Source: Microbispora catharanthi (GTDB lineage: Bacteria; Actinomycetota; Actinomycetes; Streptosporangiales; Streptosporangiaceae). From it: DNA of 64,000 nt. Each line of letters begins with the position of its first letter. Position 1 is the first letter of the stretch. The translations under genes were made by a program, and so were the position numbers. Below are positions 17,683 to 26,213 of this stretch, piece by piece. The DNA is taken from NCBI RefSeq assembly GCF_006334915.2, contig NZ_VDMA02000001.1, positions 310,001 through 374,000 on the forward strand, written 5' to 3'. The notes under the pieces were generated by a model. It was not told the origin of the DNA. It did not search any database and saw nothing but the letters and a program-made list of their open reading frames with translations.

Positions 17683-18423
17683 TCAGCCCGGGGTGAGGAC
17701 GCAGAACTCGTTGCCCTCGGGGTCGGCGAGGACGATCCACGACACATCGCCCTGGCCGACGTCGGCGAGCGTCGCGCCGAGGGTCCGCAGCCGGGCGACC
17801 TCCGCCGCTTGATCGTCACCGCGGTACGGCATCAGGTCGAGATGGACGCGGTTCCACACGGTCTTCACGCCGGGCGTTGTGCGGAGGAACTCCAGATATG
17901 GCCCGACACCCTTGGCCGAACGCAGCACCGCGTGATCGTCGGTCACCTCGTGCAGGGTCCAGTCCATCGCCTCACCCCAGAACCGGGCCATGGCCCGCGG
18001 GTCCGCGCAGTCGACCACCACCCGGGCGATCGGCCCGGTGTCCCGGTAGATCTCCCGAGGCTCCAGCACGCAGAACACGTTGCCCTCCGGGTCGGCCAGA
18101 ACCGTCCACGGGACATCGCCCTGGCCCACATCGGCGGGCGTCGCACCGAGCTCCTTCAGGCGCGCGACCAACTCCGTCTGATGGGCCGCGGAGGTCGTGG
18201 CGAGATCGAGGTGCACGCGATACTTCACCGTCTCGGGGTCCGGGACGGCGACGACGTCGACGCAGACGGCGACGGGGTCCGGCCAGGCGAAACCCAAGGG
18301 TTCGACGTTTGTCACACCGGGTCCCTCGCTGGAGACACCCCAGCCGAGCACATCCGCCCAGAACCGGCCGAGCGCCGAGTCATCCCGGGCCTTGAAATTC
18401 ACCTGAACAAGTCGCAGCGCCAT
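17683..18423 (-). CDS. tandem VOC (glyoxalase-like) domain protein
   Basis: The 246-residue protein is two copies of the same ~120-residue half: each contains a FWAD/FWGEAMDW-type helix, a central RVHLDL strand (YRVHLDLA and NRVHLDLM), a conserved GATxADVGQGD turn and a closing ADPEGNxFCVL stretch. This is the paired beta-alpha-beta-beta-beta arrangement of the vicinal oxygen chelate superfamily. Such double-VOC proteins include bleomycin-binding-like and glyoxalase-like members; the His/Glu positions could bind a metal, but the substrate is unknown. The near-identical halves suggest a fairly direct internal duplication. Confidence 0.85.
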   Translation of the reverse strand: MALRLVQVNFKARDDSALGRFWADVLGWGVSSEGPGVTNVEPLGFAWPDPVAVCVDVVAVPDPETVKYRVHLDLATTSAAHQTELVARLKELGATPADVGQGDVPWTVLADPEGNVFCVLEPREIYRDTGPIARVVVDCADPRAMARFWGEAMDWTLHEVTDDHAVLRSAKGVGPYLEFLRTTPGVKTVWNRVHLDLMPYRGDDQAAEVARLRTLGATLADVGQGDVSWIVLADPEGNEFCVLTPG

Positions 18424-18518
18424 GCCGCCCAACCCTATGCCCAGGTGAATCTGTGCGGCTTCGGACGGGCGCCGGAGGAGGGCGACGGCAGCTCGGCGAG
18501 GTGCCGGAGCTCGGGCGT

Positions 18519-19568
18519 TCATTCTTCCTCGCGGACGACCTCGCCGGGGTCCTTGTCGTCGCGCAGGCCCCGCCAGGAGGGGTGACGCAGCCGCCCCTCG
18601 CCCGTCCATTCGGCGTACTGCACCTCGCCGACCAGGACCGGGTCCACCCACCGGCCGCCCCTGGCCTCCTCCCGGGTGATGCCGTCGAAGGGGGGCGTGT
18701 CCCGCCGCAGCGGCGCCAGGCGCTCGCCCAGCCGCCGCAGCGCCTCGTCGGTGAAGCCGGTGCCGACGCTGCCGGCGTACCGCAGGCGCCCGCTGTCGTC
18801 GTTGACGCCCACGAGCAGCGAGCCGACGGTGTTCGCGCGGCGGCCCTCTCCGGCCCGCCAGCCGCCGACGACGACCTCCTGCGTACGGACGTTCTTGACC
18901 TTCACCCAGTCGGGGGAGCGGCGGCCGGGCCGGTAGGGCGAGGCGAGCCGCTTGGCCACGACGCCCTCCAGCCCCAGGCGCCGGGAGTCGGCCAGCGCGT
19001 GCTCGCCGCCGTCGGCGTAGTAGGGCGGGATGGCCCAGTGGCGGCCGGCGTGGACGAGGTCCTCCAGGCGCCGCCGCCGCTCGGTGTAGGTCAACGTGGT
19101 CGCGGTCGCGGCATCGACGTGCAGCACGTCGAACAGCAGGTACGTCACAGGCGTGGTGACCAGGAGTTGCCTGATCTTGAGCGGGTTTCGCTGGTGCATG
19201 CGCGGCTGCAGCGCCTCGAACGACGGCCTGCCCCGCTGGTCGAAGGCGACGATCTCCCCGTCGAGCACCACCGCGTGCCCGGCCGTGGCACCGGCCAGGC
19301 CGGCGAGTTCGGGATAGGCGGCGGTGATGTCCTTGCCGTTCCGGGAGACCAGCCGCAGCGTGCCGTCCTCGACGTAGCCGAGTGCGCGGACGCCGTCCCA
19401 CTTCATCTCGTGCGCGTAGTCGCCCTCGGGCTCGGGCAGCCGCCCGAGCCGGGCCATCATCGGCGCGTACGCCGGAAGGGCGGCCATGCCCTGCTGGTAC
19501 CCCGGCGAGCCCGACGCGTACCGCTTGACCTGCTGGTTCCGGTCCATGTCGGCTGTGCCAAGAGGCAC
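18519..19568 (-). CDS. ATP-dependent DNA ligase (LigC/LigD ligase-domain type)
   Basis: The 349-residue protein has the nucleotidyltransferase motifs in order: motif I with the adenylated Lys in HEMKWDGVRA, motif III around YLLFDVLHVD, motif IV EGVVAKR, motif V DWVKVKN, then an OB-fold domain (about 225-340) ending in the RHPSWRGLRDDK signature shared with LigD ligase domains. It should seal nicks in DNA using ATP, as an accessory to NAD+-dependent LigA. No Ku, polymerase or nuclease domain gene is adjacent. The start is uncertain: GTG 19568 or ATG 19547 (MDRNQQV); neither has a clear Shine-Dalgarno sequence. Confidence 0.9.
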   Translation of the reverse strand: MPLGTADMDRNQQVKRYASGSPGYQQGMAALPAYAPMMARLGRLPEPEGDYAHEMKWDGVRALGYVEDGTLRLVSRNGKDITAAYPELAGLAGATAGHAVVLDGEIVAFDQRGRPSFEALQPRMHQRNPLKIRQLLVTTPVTYLLFDVLHVDAATATTLTYTERRRRLEDLVHAGRHWAIPPYYADGGEHALADSRRLGLEGVVAKRLASPYRPGRRSPDWVKVKNVRTQEVVVGGWRAGEGRRANTVGSLLVGVNDDSGRLRYAGSVGTGFTDEALRRLGERLAPLRRDTPPFDGITREEARGGRWVDPVLVGEVQYAEWTGEGRLRHPSWRGLRDDKDPGEVVREEE

Positions 19569-19909
19569 AGCCGGCGGCGGACCGGCGCCCTGGTGAGTGG
19601 TGCGGCGCCATATGTGAGTGCGCTGCTGTCACTGGGCACTGTCCTCTGTAGGAGGACGGGGCCCGCCAATGGGCGTACATAGCTGAAACGGCTGGTCGCT
19701 GACACGGGGTCGCCTGGGTTGCCCGGCCCCGTCGGCCCAGGGATGCCTCAACCGTCACCGCTCCGCCGCACCTGCGGTGGCGGAGGACGCGACAAGAAGG
19801 ATCAGACGAGTATGGTCACGCTCACGCCGCACGCTCCAGCGGATCACCACGGTGGCGCACGTCTTTCGTGCGCTCCCACGAGCGCCTCCGTCACCGGGGA
19901 GGCGCTCCC
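19569..19909. other. 341-bp intergenic region with no gene
   Basis: I see no convincing reading frame here. It separates the divergent DNA ligase gene and the acyl-CoA island and should hold promoters for both. Its only clear structure is the pair of competing hairpins at 19870-19907. Confidence 0.5.
19870..19907 (+). promoter_or_regulatory. two mutually exclusive hairpins over a ribosome-binding site
   Basis: GCGCTC (19870-19875) can pair with GAGCGC (19880-19885) over a CCAC loop, or GAGCGCCTCC (19880-19889) can pair with GGAGGCGCTC (19898-19907) over an 8-nt loop. The second stem is a perfect 10 bp and buries the GGGGAGG ribosome-binding site 3-9 nt before the ATG at 19910; the first stem would free it. 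The layout is that of a translational switch, though the downstream gene is now broken and no ligand is known. Confidence 0.45.
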
Positions 19910-20357
19910 ATGAGCGGCGGCGTGGGCGGGCGGCGTGCCACGTGCGATCCGCTCACGGCGTTCAGCACGCCGGTGCACGCGCCGGCGTACGCGCCGCCTC
20001 CGTACAAGTTCACAGACAGGGAGTACTTCAGGATCGTTCACCGCACTGATCTCGACGCTGTTCGCGGTGTCGTGCCCCAACCGCTGACGGTGGTCGATCC
20101 TGTTGTCCGGTTCGAAGTGATCAGGATGCCTGACAGCACCGGCTTCGGCTCCTATCACGAGTGTGGCCAGATAGCCATCGTCGATCATGATGGACGGCAG
20201 GCCGATTTCAACATCGGGCTCTACGTCGACAGCGTCAGCGCGATCGTCGGCGGTCGTGAGCTCGGCGGCTATCCGAAGACAGGCGGCACGCCGAGGCTGT
20301 ATCTCGACTCCGACACGCTCGTGGCCACGCTCGACTACGGAACGCTGCGAACCTCGC
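19910..20357 (+). pseudogene. acetoacetate decarboxylase, 5' fragment
   Basis: From ATG 19910 the frame encodes about 149 residues of an acetoacetate decarboxylase-like protein: FSTPVHAPAYAPPPYKF, the DLDAVRGVVPQPL motif and ELGGYPKTGG, where the Lys is at the position of the Schiff-base Lys. Family members run about 245-270 residues, so roughly the last 100 are missing. At about 20350-20360 the sequence switches to 3-hydroxyacyl-CoA dehydrogenase, so a deletion has joined two neighbouring genes. The fragment could still be translated but lacks half of the fold and is very unlikely to be active. Confidence 0.75.
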
Positions 20358-21097
20358 CTGGCCACAGCGGTCGCGGGTGCGGACGCGGTGCAGGAGAACG
20401 GTCCCGAACTCCTCGGCATCAAGCAAGGGTTGTGGGCGGCGATCGAGGAGGCGGCGCCACCCCATGCGCTACTGCTCAGCTCGAGCTCGGGGATTCCGGC
20501 CACCGCGATGGCGGAACACATGCGAGAGCCGGAGCGGCTTTTGATCGTCACCCGTTCAACCCGCCGCATCTGGTGCCGCTTGTCGAGATCGTGCCGGGCG
20601 GGCATACCGATCCGGCCGTCGTGGAGCGGGCCAGCCGATTCTACCGAGGTCTCGGGAAGCGACCGCAGGTGCTGGCGAAGGAGGTTCCCGGCTTTGTGGC
20701 CAATCGCCTTCAGGCCGCGCTCTTCCGCGAAGCGATCCATCTGGTCACCGAGGGTGTCGTGACGGAGCAGGAACTCGACGACATCGTGACCGGCTCGATC
20801 GGGATGCGCTGGGCGGCCGCCGGTCCCTTCCGCACATTTCACCTCGGCGGCGGGCCGGGCGGCCTGCCGGCCTTCTTCCGGCATCTCGGCGGGGCTCTGG
20901 AGGAATGGTGGGGGCAGTTGGGCACGCCGCACCTCGACGGGCCGACCGTGGCTCTGCTGAACGAGCAGGCGCAGAACTTCGGGGGCGGCGTCGCAGAGCT
21001 CGCCGCGGAACGCGACGCCGCGCAGATCGCGGTCATGCGCGTGCTCGGCGAGCTTCCCGGGCCTGCCCGCGAAGGGGAGAAAGAGAGGTTCCGATGA
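20358..21097 (+). pseudogene. 3-hydroxyacyl-CoA dehydrogenase, 3' fragment with frameshift
   Basis: Starting at 20358 one frame reads LATAVAGADAVQENGPELLGIKQ, the second half of a 3HCDH NAD-binding domain; the GxGxxG half is absent. Near 20547 the match shifts frame and continues HPFNPPHLVPLVEIVPG (the conserved active-site region) and then the C-terminal 3HCDH domain (AKEVPGFVANRLQAALFREA) to the TGA at 21095. A one-base loss in the codon before HPFNPP would explain the shift. The second frame is the same frame as the decarboxylase fragment, so one long open frame spans both relics and could mislead automatic annotation. Its stop overlaps the acyl-CoA dehydrogenase start. Confidence 0.78.
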
Positions 21098-22320
21098 GCG
21101 TGACCAAGCCTGCGCTGGATGCTCCAACCGGCCCTTGGCTCGAACCGGGGCTGCTTCCGGGGGACTTCTACGCCTGTCAGGAATTGCTGTCCGGCGAAGA
21201 GCGGACCAAGGTCGAGCGCGTCCGGGAGTTCGCGCGCATCGCGATAGCGCCGATCGTCAACGACTACTGGGCGCGCGCGGAGTTCCCGTTCGAGATCATC
21301 GACCGCTTCCGTGAGCTCGACCCGCTCGCCTGGGCTGATCCGCGTTCGCCCGAGAAACGGCCGAGTAACCTGCTGACGGGCTTCTCCGCGATGGAGATCG
21401 CGCATGCCGACGCGTCGATCGCGACGTTCTTCGCCGTGCACAGCGGGCTCGCCATGGGCAGTATCAGGAAGCTCGGGTCGGAGGAACAGCGGCTGCGCTG
21501 GCTGCCGCCGATGAGCCGCTTCGAGCAGATCGGAGCGTTCGCGCTGACCGAGCCCAGTGGGGGCTCGGACGTTTCGAGGAGAATGGGGACGACAGCGCGC
21601 CGCCAGGGCGGCACCTGGATTCTCGACGGCGCGAAGCGCTGGATCGGGAACGCGACCTTCGCCGATCTCGTCGTCGTCTGGGCCCGTGACGTGGAGACCG
21701 GGCATGTGCTCGGGTTCGTCGTCGAAAAGGACATGCCCGGCTTCCACGCGACAAAGATTGAAAGGAAGATGGCGCTGCGCATCGTGCAGAACGCGGACAT
21801 CCTGCTCGACAAATGTCGCGTCCCAGAGGCGAACCGGCTGCAGAATGCGAATTCCTTCCGCGACACCGCGGAGGTGTTGCGGGCGACGCGCGCCGGCGTG
21901 GCCTGGGAGGCGACGGGTCTCATGCTCGCCGCCTACGAGATCGCGCTCGCGTACGCGAAGGAGCGAGAACAGTTCGGCAGGCCGATCGCCTCGTTCCAGA
22001 TGATGCAGGATCTGCTGGTGAGGATGCTGGGGAACGTCACCGCGTCGCTCACGTTGTGCTGCCGGCTGGCTCAACTGCAGGACGCGGGCGTCTATCGCGA
22101 CGAGCAGTCCTCGCTGGCGAAGGCGATGTGCACGGAACGCATGCGCGAGACTGTCGGATGGGCCCGCGAGTTGCTCGCGGGCAACGGAATCGTCCTCGAC
22201 TACAACATCGGCCGCTTCGTCGCCGACGCCGAGGCCATCTACTCCTACGAGGGCACAAGAGAGATAAACACCCTCATCGTGGGACGTGCGGTAACCGGGC
22301 TGTCCGCGTTCGCTCGTTAG
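21094..22320 (+). CDS. acyl-CoA dehydrogenase (glutaryl-CoA dehydrogenase-like)
   Basis: ATG 21094 (ATGA overlap with the upstream relic) gives an intact 408-residue FAD flavoprotein with the N-terminal helical domain, the middle beta domain (FALTEPSGGSDVSRRM, then WILDGAKRWIGNATFADLVVVWA), and the C-terminal helical domain ending with the base Glu in YEGTREINTLIVGRAVTG. The YEGTxxINTL end and the SIATFF region are closest to glutaryl-CoA dehydrogenases, which oxidatively decarboxylate, though the Arg needed for glutaryl selection was not checked. It would donate electrons to ETF. It is the only undamaged gene of the four-gene acyl-CoA island. Confidence 0.88.
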   Translation: MSVTKPALDAPTGPWLEPGLLPGDFYACQELLSGEERTKVERVREFARIAIAPIVNDYWARAEFPFEIIDRFRELDPLAWADPRSPEKRPSNLLTGFSAMEIAHADASIATFFAVHSGLAMGSIRKLGSEEQRLRWLPPMSRFEQIGAFALTEPSGGSDVSRRMGTTARRQGGTWILDGAKRWIGNATFADLVVVWARDVETGHVLGFVVEKDMPGFHATKIERKMALRIVQNADILLDKCRVPEANRLQNANSFRDTAEVLRATRAGVAWEATGLMLAAYEIALAYAKEREQFGRPIASFQMMQDLLVRMLGNVTASLTLCCRLAQLQDAGVYRDEQSSLAKAMCTERMRETVGWARELLAGNGIVLDYNIGRFVADAEAIYSYEGTREINTLIVGRAVTGLSAFAR

Positions 22321-23567
22321 GTGATGACCATGACGAACGACGCGGTGTTCACGGGCGTCAAGGTGCTCGACGTCGCCAGCTTCATCGCCGGCCCTGCCGC
22401 CGCCACCGTGCTCTCCGACTTCGGGGCCGACGTGATCAAGGTCGAGCCGCCGGGTGCCGGCGACCCCCAGCGCCGCCTGGCGCTCGTGCCGCCGAATCCG
22501 CGGGCCCACGCGAACTACGCCTGGCATCAGACGAACCGCAACAAGCGCGGGATAGCGGTGGACCTGAAGTCCCCCGCCGGTGCACGGATCCTCGAGCGGC
22601 TCGTCAAGTGGGCGGACGTGCTGATCACCAACTACCCGCACGCGGTGCGCGAGAGGCTGCACCTCACCTACGACGAGGTCGCCGAGTGGAATCCGCTGAT
22701 CATCTACGCGGACTTCACCGGCTTCGGCAACGTGCGGCGCTTCCGCGCTTCGACATCACCGCCTACTGGGCGCGCAGCGGCCTGCTGGCGATGACCCGTG
22801 ACGCCGGCGCGCCGCCGACGCTGCCCGTTGCGGGCAGCGGTGATTACGCGTCGGCCATGGGCCTGTACTCGGCGATCGTGACCGGCCTGTATTTCCGTGA
22901 GCGGACGGGCCGGGGGACGTGTGTCGGGACATCCCTGCTCGCGCAGGGCGTCTGGGCAACAGGCATGCTGGTGTCCGGGGCGCTGGCCGGTGGACAGTTC
23001 TACGGCCTCCACGACCGGGAAAACCCGTCGAACCCGCTTATCAACACCTATACGACTGCCGATGGCCGCTGGCTGATGCTCGTCGTGTTCCTGCCGCACT
23101 GGCCCCGGCTCGCGAACGCGATCGGCCACCCGGAGTTGCTCAAAGACCCGCGCTTCACCGATCCGCGTGCGATCGCTCAAAACGTGCATGCGCTGACGGA
23201 CATCCTCGATCGTGCGTTCGCCGGCCGGCCGCTGGCGTACTGGAAACAGGCACTCGGCCGGGCGCGGGTCTCCTACGGGATCATCCAGACACCGGAAGAG
23301 GCGGCAGGCGACCCCCAGCTGAGGGCCACCGACATCGTCGTCCCGATCGAGGGTGTGGACGATCTCGACTCCACCGTCAACAGCCCCATCACCATGCTCG
23401 CCAGCCCCAAGGTGCCGCCCAGGCGTGCTCCCCGGCTCGGCGAGCACAACGACGAAGTCCTGGCCGAGCTCGGGTTCAGCCCGGGTGAGATAGACGACTT
23501 CCGTTCGGAGGGGGTCATCCCTTCGCCCGCGGAACAGGAGCCGCAACGACCGTACGCGGCCGGGTAA
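22321..23567 (+). pseudogene. CaiB/BaiF-type CoA transferase, frameshifted
   Basis: The first part (start at GTG 22321, ATG 22324 or ATG 22330) encodes the family N-terminus: VKVLDVASFIAGPAAATVLSDFGADVIKVEPP, the NRNKRGIAVDLK motif and YADFTGFGNV. Around 22725-22748 the match moves to another frame and continues RFDITAYWARSGLLAM, where the Asp is the expected acyl-anhydride nucleophile of class III CoA transferases, then runs to the end (FDRTFADPRAIAQN-like, final GFSPGEIDDFRSEG). A few codons expected between GFGNV and RFDI are also missing, so this is a small out-of-frame deletion just before the active site. Without recoding the product stops at 22794 after about 157 residues. Confidence 0.8.
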
Positions 23568-23646
23568 ACGCGCCCTCCGGCGCGGCGAAGGCGCCGGCTG
23601 ACGCGCTGCACGCCGTTGTCCGGGACGCGCACCGTCATCCTCCGAA

Positions 23647-23680
23647 CGGGTGATGCCGGGCGCCGTGTCGGGTGATGCCG
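23647..23680 (+). promoter_or_regulatory. 12-bp direct repeat phased by 22 bp, candidate response-regulator site
   Basis: CGGGTGATGCCG occurs at 23647-23658 and again at 23669-23680, start to start 22 bp, about two helical turns, ending 30 bp before the ABC ATPase start. A third, partial copy (CGTGATCGGC) follows. Tandem sites on one DNA face are typical for NarL/DesR-type regulators, and such a regulator is encoded at the end of the operon; that link is inferred. Confidence 0.5.
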
Positions 23681-23710
23681 CGTGATCGGCGCCGACGCGA
23701 ACCTTGAGGC

Positions 23711-24424
23711 ATGGAAGCTATCGAGGTGACAGACCTCCGCAAGTCGTACGGGGACACCCGCGCCGTGGACGGGGTGACGTTCACGGTCCGGGCCGGTGAG
23801 ACCTTCGGGATCATCGGCCACAACGGCGCCGGGAAGACCACGACCGTCGAGTGCCTGATCGGGCTCAGGCGAGCCGACGCGGGCACGGTCCGCGTGCTCG
23901 GCGAGGATCCGGCGCGCAGGCGGCGAGCCCTGGCCCACCGCCTCGGCGTGCAATTGCAGGACAGCTCCCTGCCCGAGCGGATCAAAGTGGCCGAGGCGCT
24001 GCGCATGTTCGGCTCCTTCTACCGGGACGCGGCCGACTGGCGGCGGGTGATGGAGCGGTGGGGCCTGCGGCCGCTGGCGAGGAAGGCCTTCGGCGACCTG
24101 TCGGGCGGGCAGAAGCAGCGGCTGATGCTCGCGCTCGCCCTGGTGGGCAACCCCGAGGTGGTCGTGCTCGACGAGCTGACCACGGGCCTGGACCCGATCG
24201 CGCGCCGCGAGACCTGGCGGCTCATCGGCGACCTGAAGACGGCGGGCACCACCGTGGTGCTGGTCAGCCACTACTTCGACGAGATAGAGGCGCTCTGCGA
24301 CAGGGTCGCGGTCTTCGCCCGCGGCCGTGCGGAGGCGACGGGCACCACGGGCGAGCTCATCGCCCGGACCGGAACCGCCTCGCTGGAAGAGGCCTACCTC
24401 GCCCTGGAGGGAGCAGACCGATGA
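23711..24424 (+). CDS. ABC-2 exporter ATP-binding protein
   Basis: The 237-residue protein is a complete nucleotide-binding domain: Walker A GHNGAGKTT, Q-loop VQLQDSSLP, signature LSGGQKQRLMLALAL, Walker B VVVLDELTTGLDP and switch His VLVSHYFDE. The LDELTTGLDP form of Walker B and the short C-terminus are typical of antibiotic/drug ABC-2 exporters (the DrrA/CcmA-like group). It overlaps the permease gene by 4 nt, and a kinase and response regulator follow in the same operon, as in YvfR-type drug- or peptide-responsive exporters. Confidence 0.92.
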   Translation: MEAIEVTDLRKSYGDTRAVDGVTFTVRAGETFGIIGHNGAGKTTTVECLIGLRRADAGTVRVLGEDPARRRRALAHRLGVQLQDSSLPERIKVAEALRMFGSFYRDAADWRRVMERWGLRPLARKAFGDLSGGQKQRLMLALALVGNPEVVVLDELTTGLDPIARRETWRLIGDLKTAGTTVVLVSHYFDEIEALCDRVAVFARGRAEATGTTGELIARTGTASLEEAYLALEGADR

Positions 24425-25110
24425 AGGCGTTCACGGCTCTGACGGCCGCCGAGCTCAGGCTGCTGTCGCGCGACCCCGCCTCGCTGTTCTTCATGGTGGC
24501 CTTCCCTCTCATGCTGCTGGTGCTCAAACGCGGCGACAGCGGCGCGGTCCCCGGCTACCTCGCGATGATCGCCGCCATCGGCGGGATGGGCGCGCTGCCG
24601 GGCCTGTTGGCCTCATACCGCGAGCGCAAGGTGCTCAAGCGGCTGGCCACCACGCCGATCTCCCCCGTCATGTTGCTCGGGGCCCAGCTGGTGGCACAGG
24701 TCGCCGCGGGCCTCGCGGGTTCCGTGCTGCTGGTGGTCGTGACGATCGCGGTGTTCGGCGCGCAGGCGCCCGGCGACGTCCTCATGCTGGCCGCCGCGTT
24801 CCTGCTCTGCTCGGTGATGGCCTGCGCGTTGGGCTTCGTGGTCGCCGCGGTCGTGCGCAACACCAGGGGCGCGAGCCTGATCGGCATGCTGGTCATGTTC
24901 CCCATGATCTTTCTGTCGGGCGCGGCCGTGCCCAGGAAGGCCCTGCCCGGCTCGCTGCGTCAGATCGGCGACTTCCTGCCCCTGACTCCGGCTGTGGAGG
25001 CCCTGGGCGACGCCTGGTCCGGCACCGCCGCGGTCTTCCCCCTGCTCATCCTGGCCGGGATAATCGTGGCGGCCACGGCCGCCGGCGCCGCGCTGTTCCG
25101 ATGGGAGTGA
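24421..25110 (+). CDS. ABC-2 type exporter permease
   Basis: The 229-residue protein has six hydrophobic segments and the ABC-2 hallmark region LIGMLVMFPMIFLSGAAVPRKALPGSLRQIGDFLPLTPAVEAL near the C-terminus. The N-terminal cytoplasmic helix (AELRLLSRDPASLFFMVAFPLMLLVL) is also typical. Its ATG overlaps the ATPase stop (ATGA). With the upstream ATPase it should form a homodimeric exporter of a drug, lipid or small peptide; the substrate is unknown. Confidence 0.9.
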   Translation: MKAFTALTAAELRLLSRDPASLFFMVAFPLMLLVLKRGDSGAVPGYLAMIAAIGGMGALPGLLASYRERKVLKRLATTPISPVMLLGAQLVAQVAAGLAGSVLLVVVTIAVFGAQAPGDVLMLAAAFLLCSVMACALGFVVAAVVRNTRGASLIGMLVMFPMIFLSGAAVPRKALPGSLRQIGDFLPLTPAVEALGDAWSGTAAVFPLLILAGIIVAATAAGAALFRWE

Positions 25111-25115
25111 GGACG

Positions 25116-26213
25116 GTGAATATCTGGGAGGCGCGCTGGTTGCGCGCCTTCCACATGTTGTACTACGCCTGCCTGGCGCTCGGGCTGATCCTCTCGTCAG
25201 GCGAGAGCGCGGGTGAGGGCACGGCTCCCGGCCCGCTGACGCTGGGAATCGTCGCGCTGATGGCAGGCTGGCACGGCTTCTTCGTCGCACGGCGGCCGCA
25301 TCTGCTCGGGCGGCCGAACCCGATGGCGTTCCACCTGGCGGTCGTCTGCGCGCTCTACATCGCGCTGGTAATGCGGGACCGGTCCTTCGACGTGGTCGTC
25401 TTCGGGCTGATGCCCCAGCCGTATCTGATGCTGGCGCGCCCCTGGTCCTACGTGGGGGCGGTGGCGACGGTCCTCAGCACGTTCGCTGCCAGAGGTTATC
25501 TGGACGATCCCAACGTCCTGTGGCGGCTCGTCGGGAGTTCCGGTCTCGTCGTGGCGATCGGATTGTTCGTCGACTACGTGTCCCGGCAGAGCGCGCAGAA
25601 CCGGACGGTCGGGGTGCTGGAGGAGCGGGCGAGGCTGGCCAGGGAGATCCACGACACCCTCGCGCAGGGGTTGAGCGGGATCGTCACCCAGCTGGAGGCG
25701 GCCGAGCAGGCGATGCCCGACCTGCGCGCCGTGCAGAAGAGGATCGCGCTGGCCAAGGAGCTGGCGCGCGACAACCTGCAGGAGGCGCGGCGCTCGGTCG
25801 ACGCGCTGCGGCCGGGTCCTCTCGCCGGCGCGGGCCTCGAGGCGGGGCTGGCGGAGGTGGCCGCCCGGTGGTCGCGGACGTCGGGGGTGGCGGCGACCGT
25901 GTCGGTGGAGGGGACGCCCCGGCCGCTGTCCGGTGAGGTGGGAACGACGCTGCTGCGGGCGGCGCAGGAAGGGCTGTCGAACGCGGCCAAGCACGCCCGG
26001 GCGGGCAGGGTCGCGATCACCCTGACCTACATGGACGATGAGGTGATGCTCGACGTGTTCGACGACGGGGCGGGTTTCGATCCGGACGTGCGTGGCGCGG
26101 GTTACGGGCTGGCGGCCATGCGGGAGCGGGCCGGTGGCGTCGGGGGAACGCTGACCGTGGAGTCCGCTCCGGGGGAGGGGACGGCGCTGTGCCTGCGGAT
26201 CCCGTCAAATTGA
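25116..26213 (+). CDS. NarL-family sensor histidine kinase
   Basis: GTG 25116 lies 8 nt after GGGAG and is my choice; GTG 25107 (overlapping the permease stop) and ATG 25101 are in frame. The 365-residue protein has about six membrane helices in the first 150 residues, then the HisKA_3 helix with His in LAREIHDTLAQGLSGIVTQLEAAEQ, and an HATPase domain with N-box AAQEGLSNAAKHARAG, DDGAGFDP and GYGLAAMRERAGGVGG. It has no extracytoplasmic sensor domain, so it probably senses membrane state or the exporter. It overlaps the response regulator gene by 25 nt. Confidence 0.91.
   Translation: MNIWEARWLRAFHMLYYACLALGLILSSGESAGEGTAPGPLTLGIVALMAGWHGFFVARRPHLLGRPNPMAFHLAVVCALYIALVMRDRSFDVVVFGLMPQPYLMLARPWSYVGAVATVLSTFAARGYLDDPNVLWRLVGSSGLVVAIGLFVDYVSRQSAQNRTVGVLEERARLAREIHDTLAQGLSGIVTQLEAAEQAMPDLRAVQKRIALAKELARDNLQEARRSVDALRPGPLAGAGLEAGLAEVAARWSRTSGVAATVSVEGTPRPLSGEVGTTLLRAAQEGLSNAAKHARAGRVAITLTYMDDEVMLDVFDDGAGFDPDVRGAGYGLAAMRERAGGVGGTLTVESAPGEGTALCLRIPSN

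Noticed and set aside
19910-21097. A genuine bifunctional decarboxylase-dehydrogenase
   Set aside because: Both halves lack essential parts (decarboxylase C-terminus, NAD-binding GxGxxG) and the dehydrogenase part needs a frameshift.
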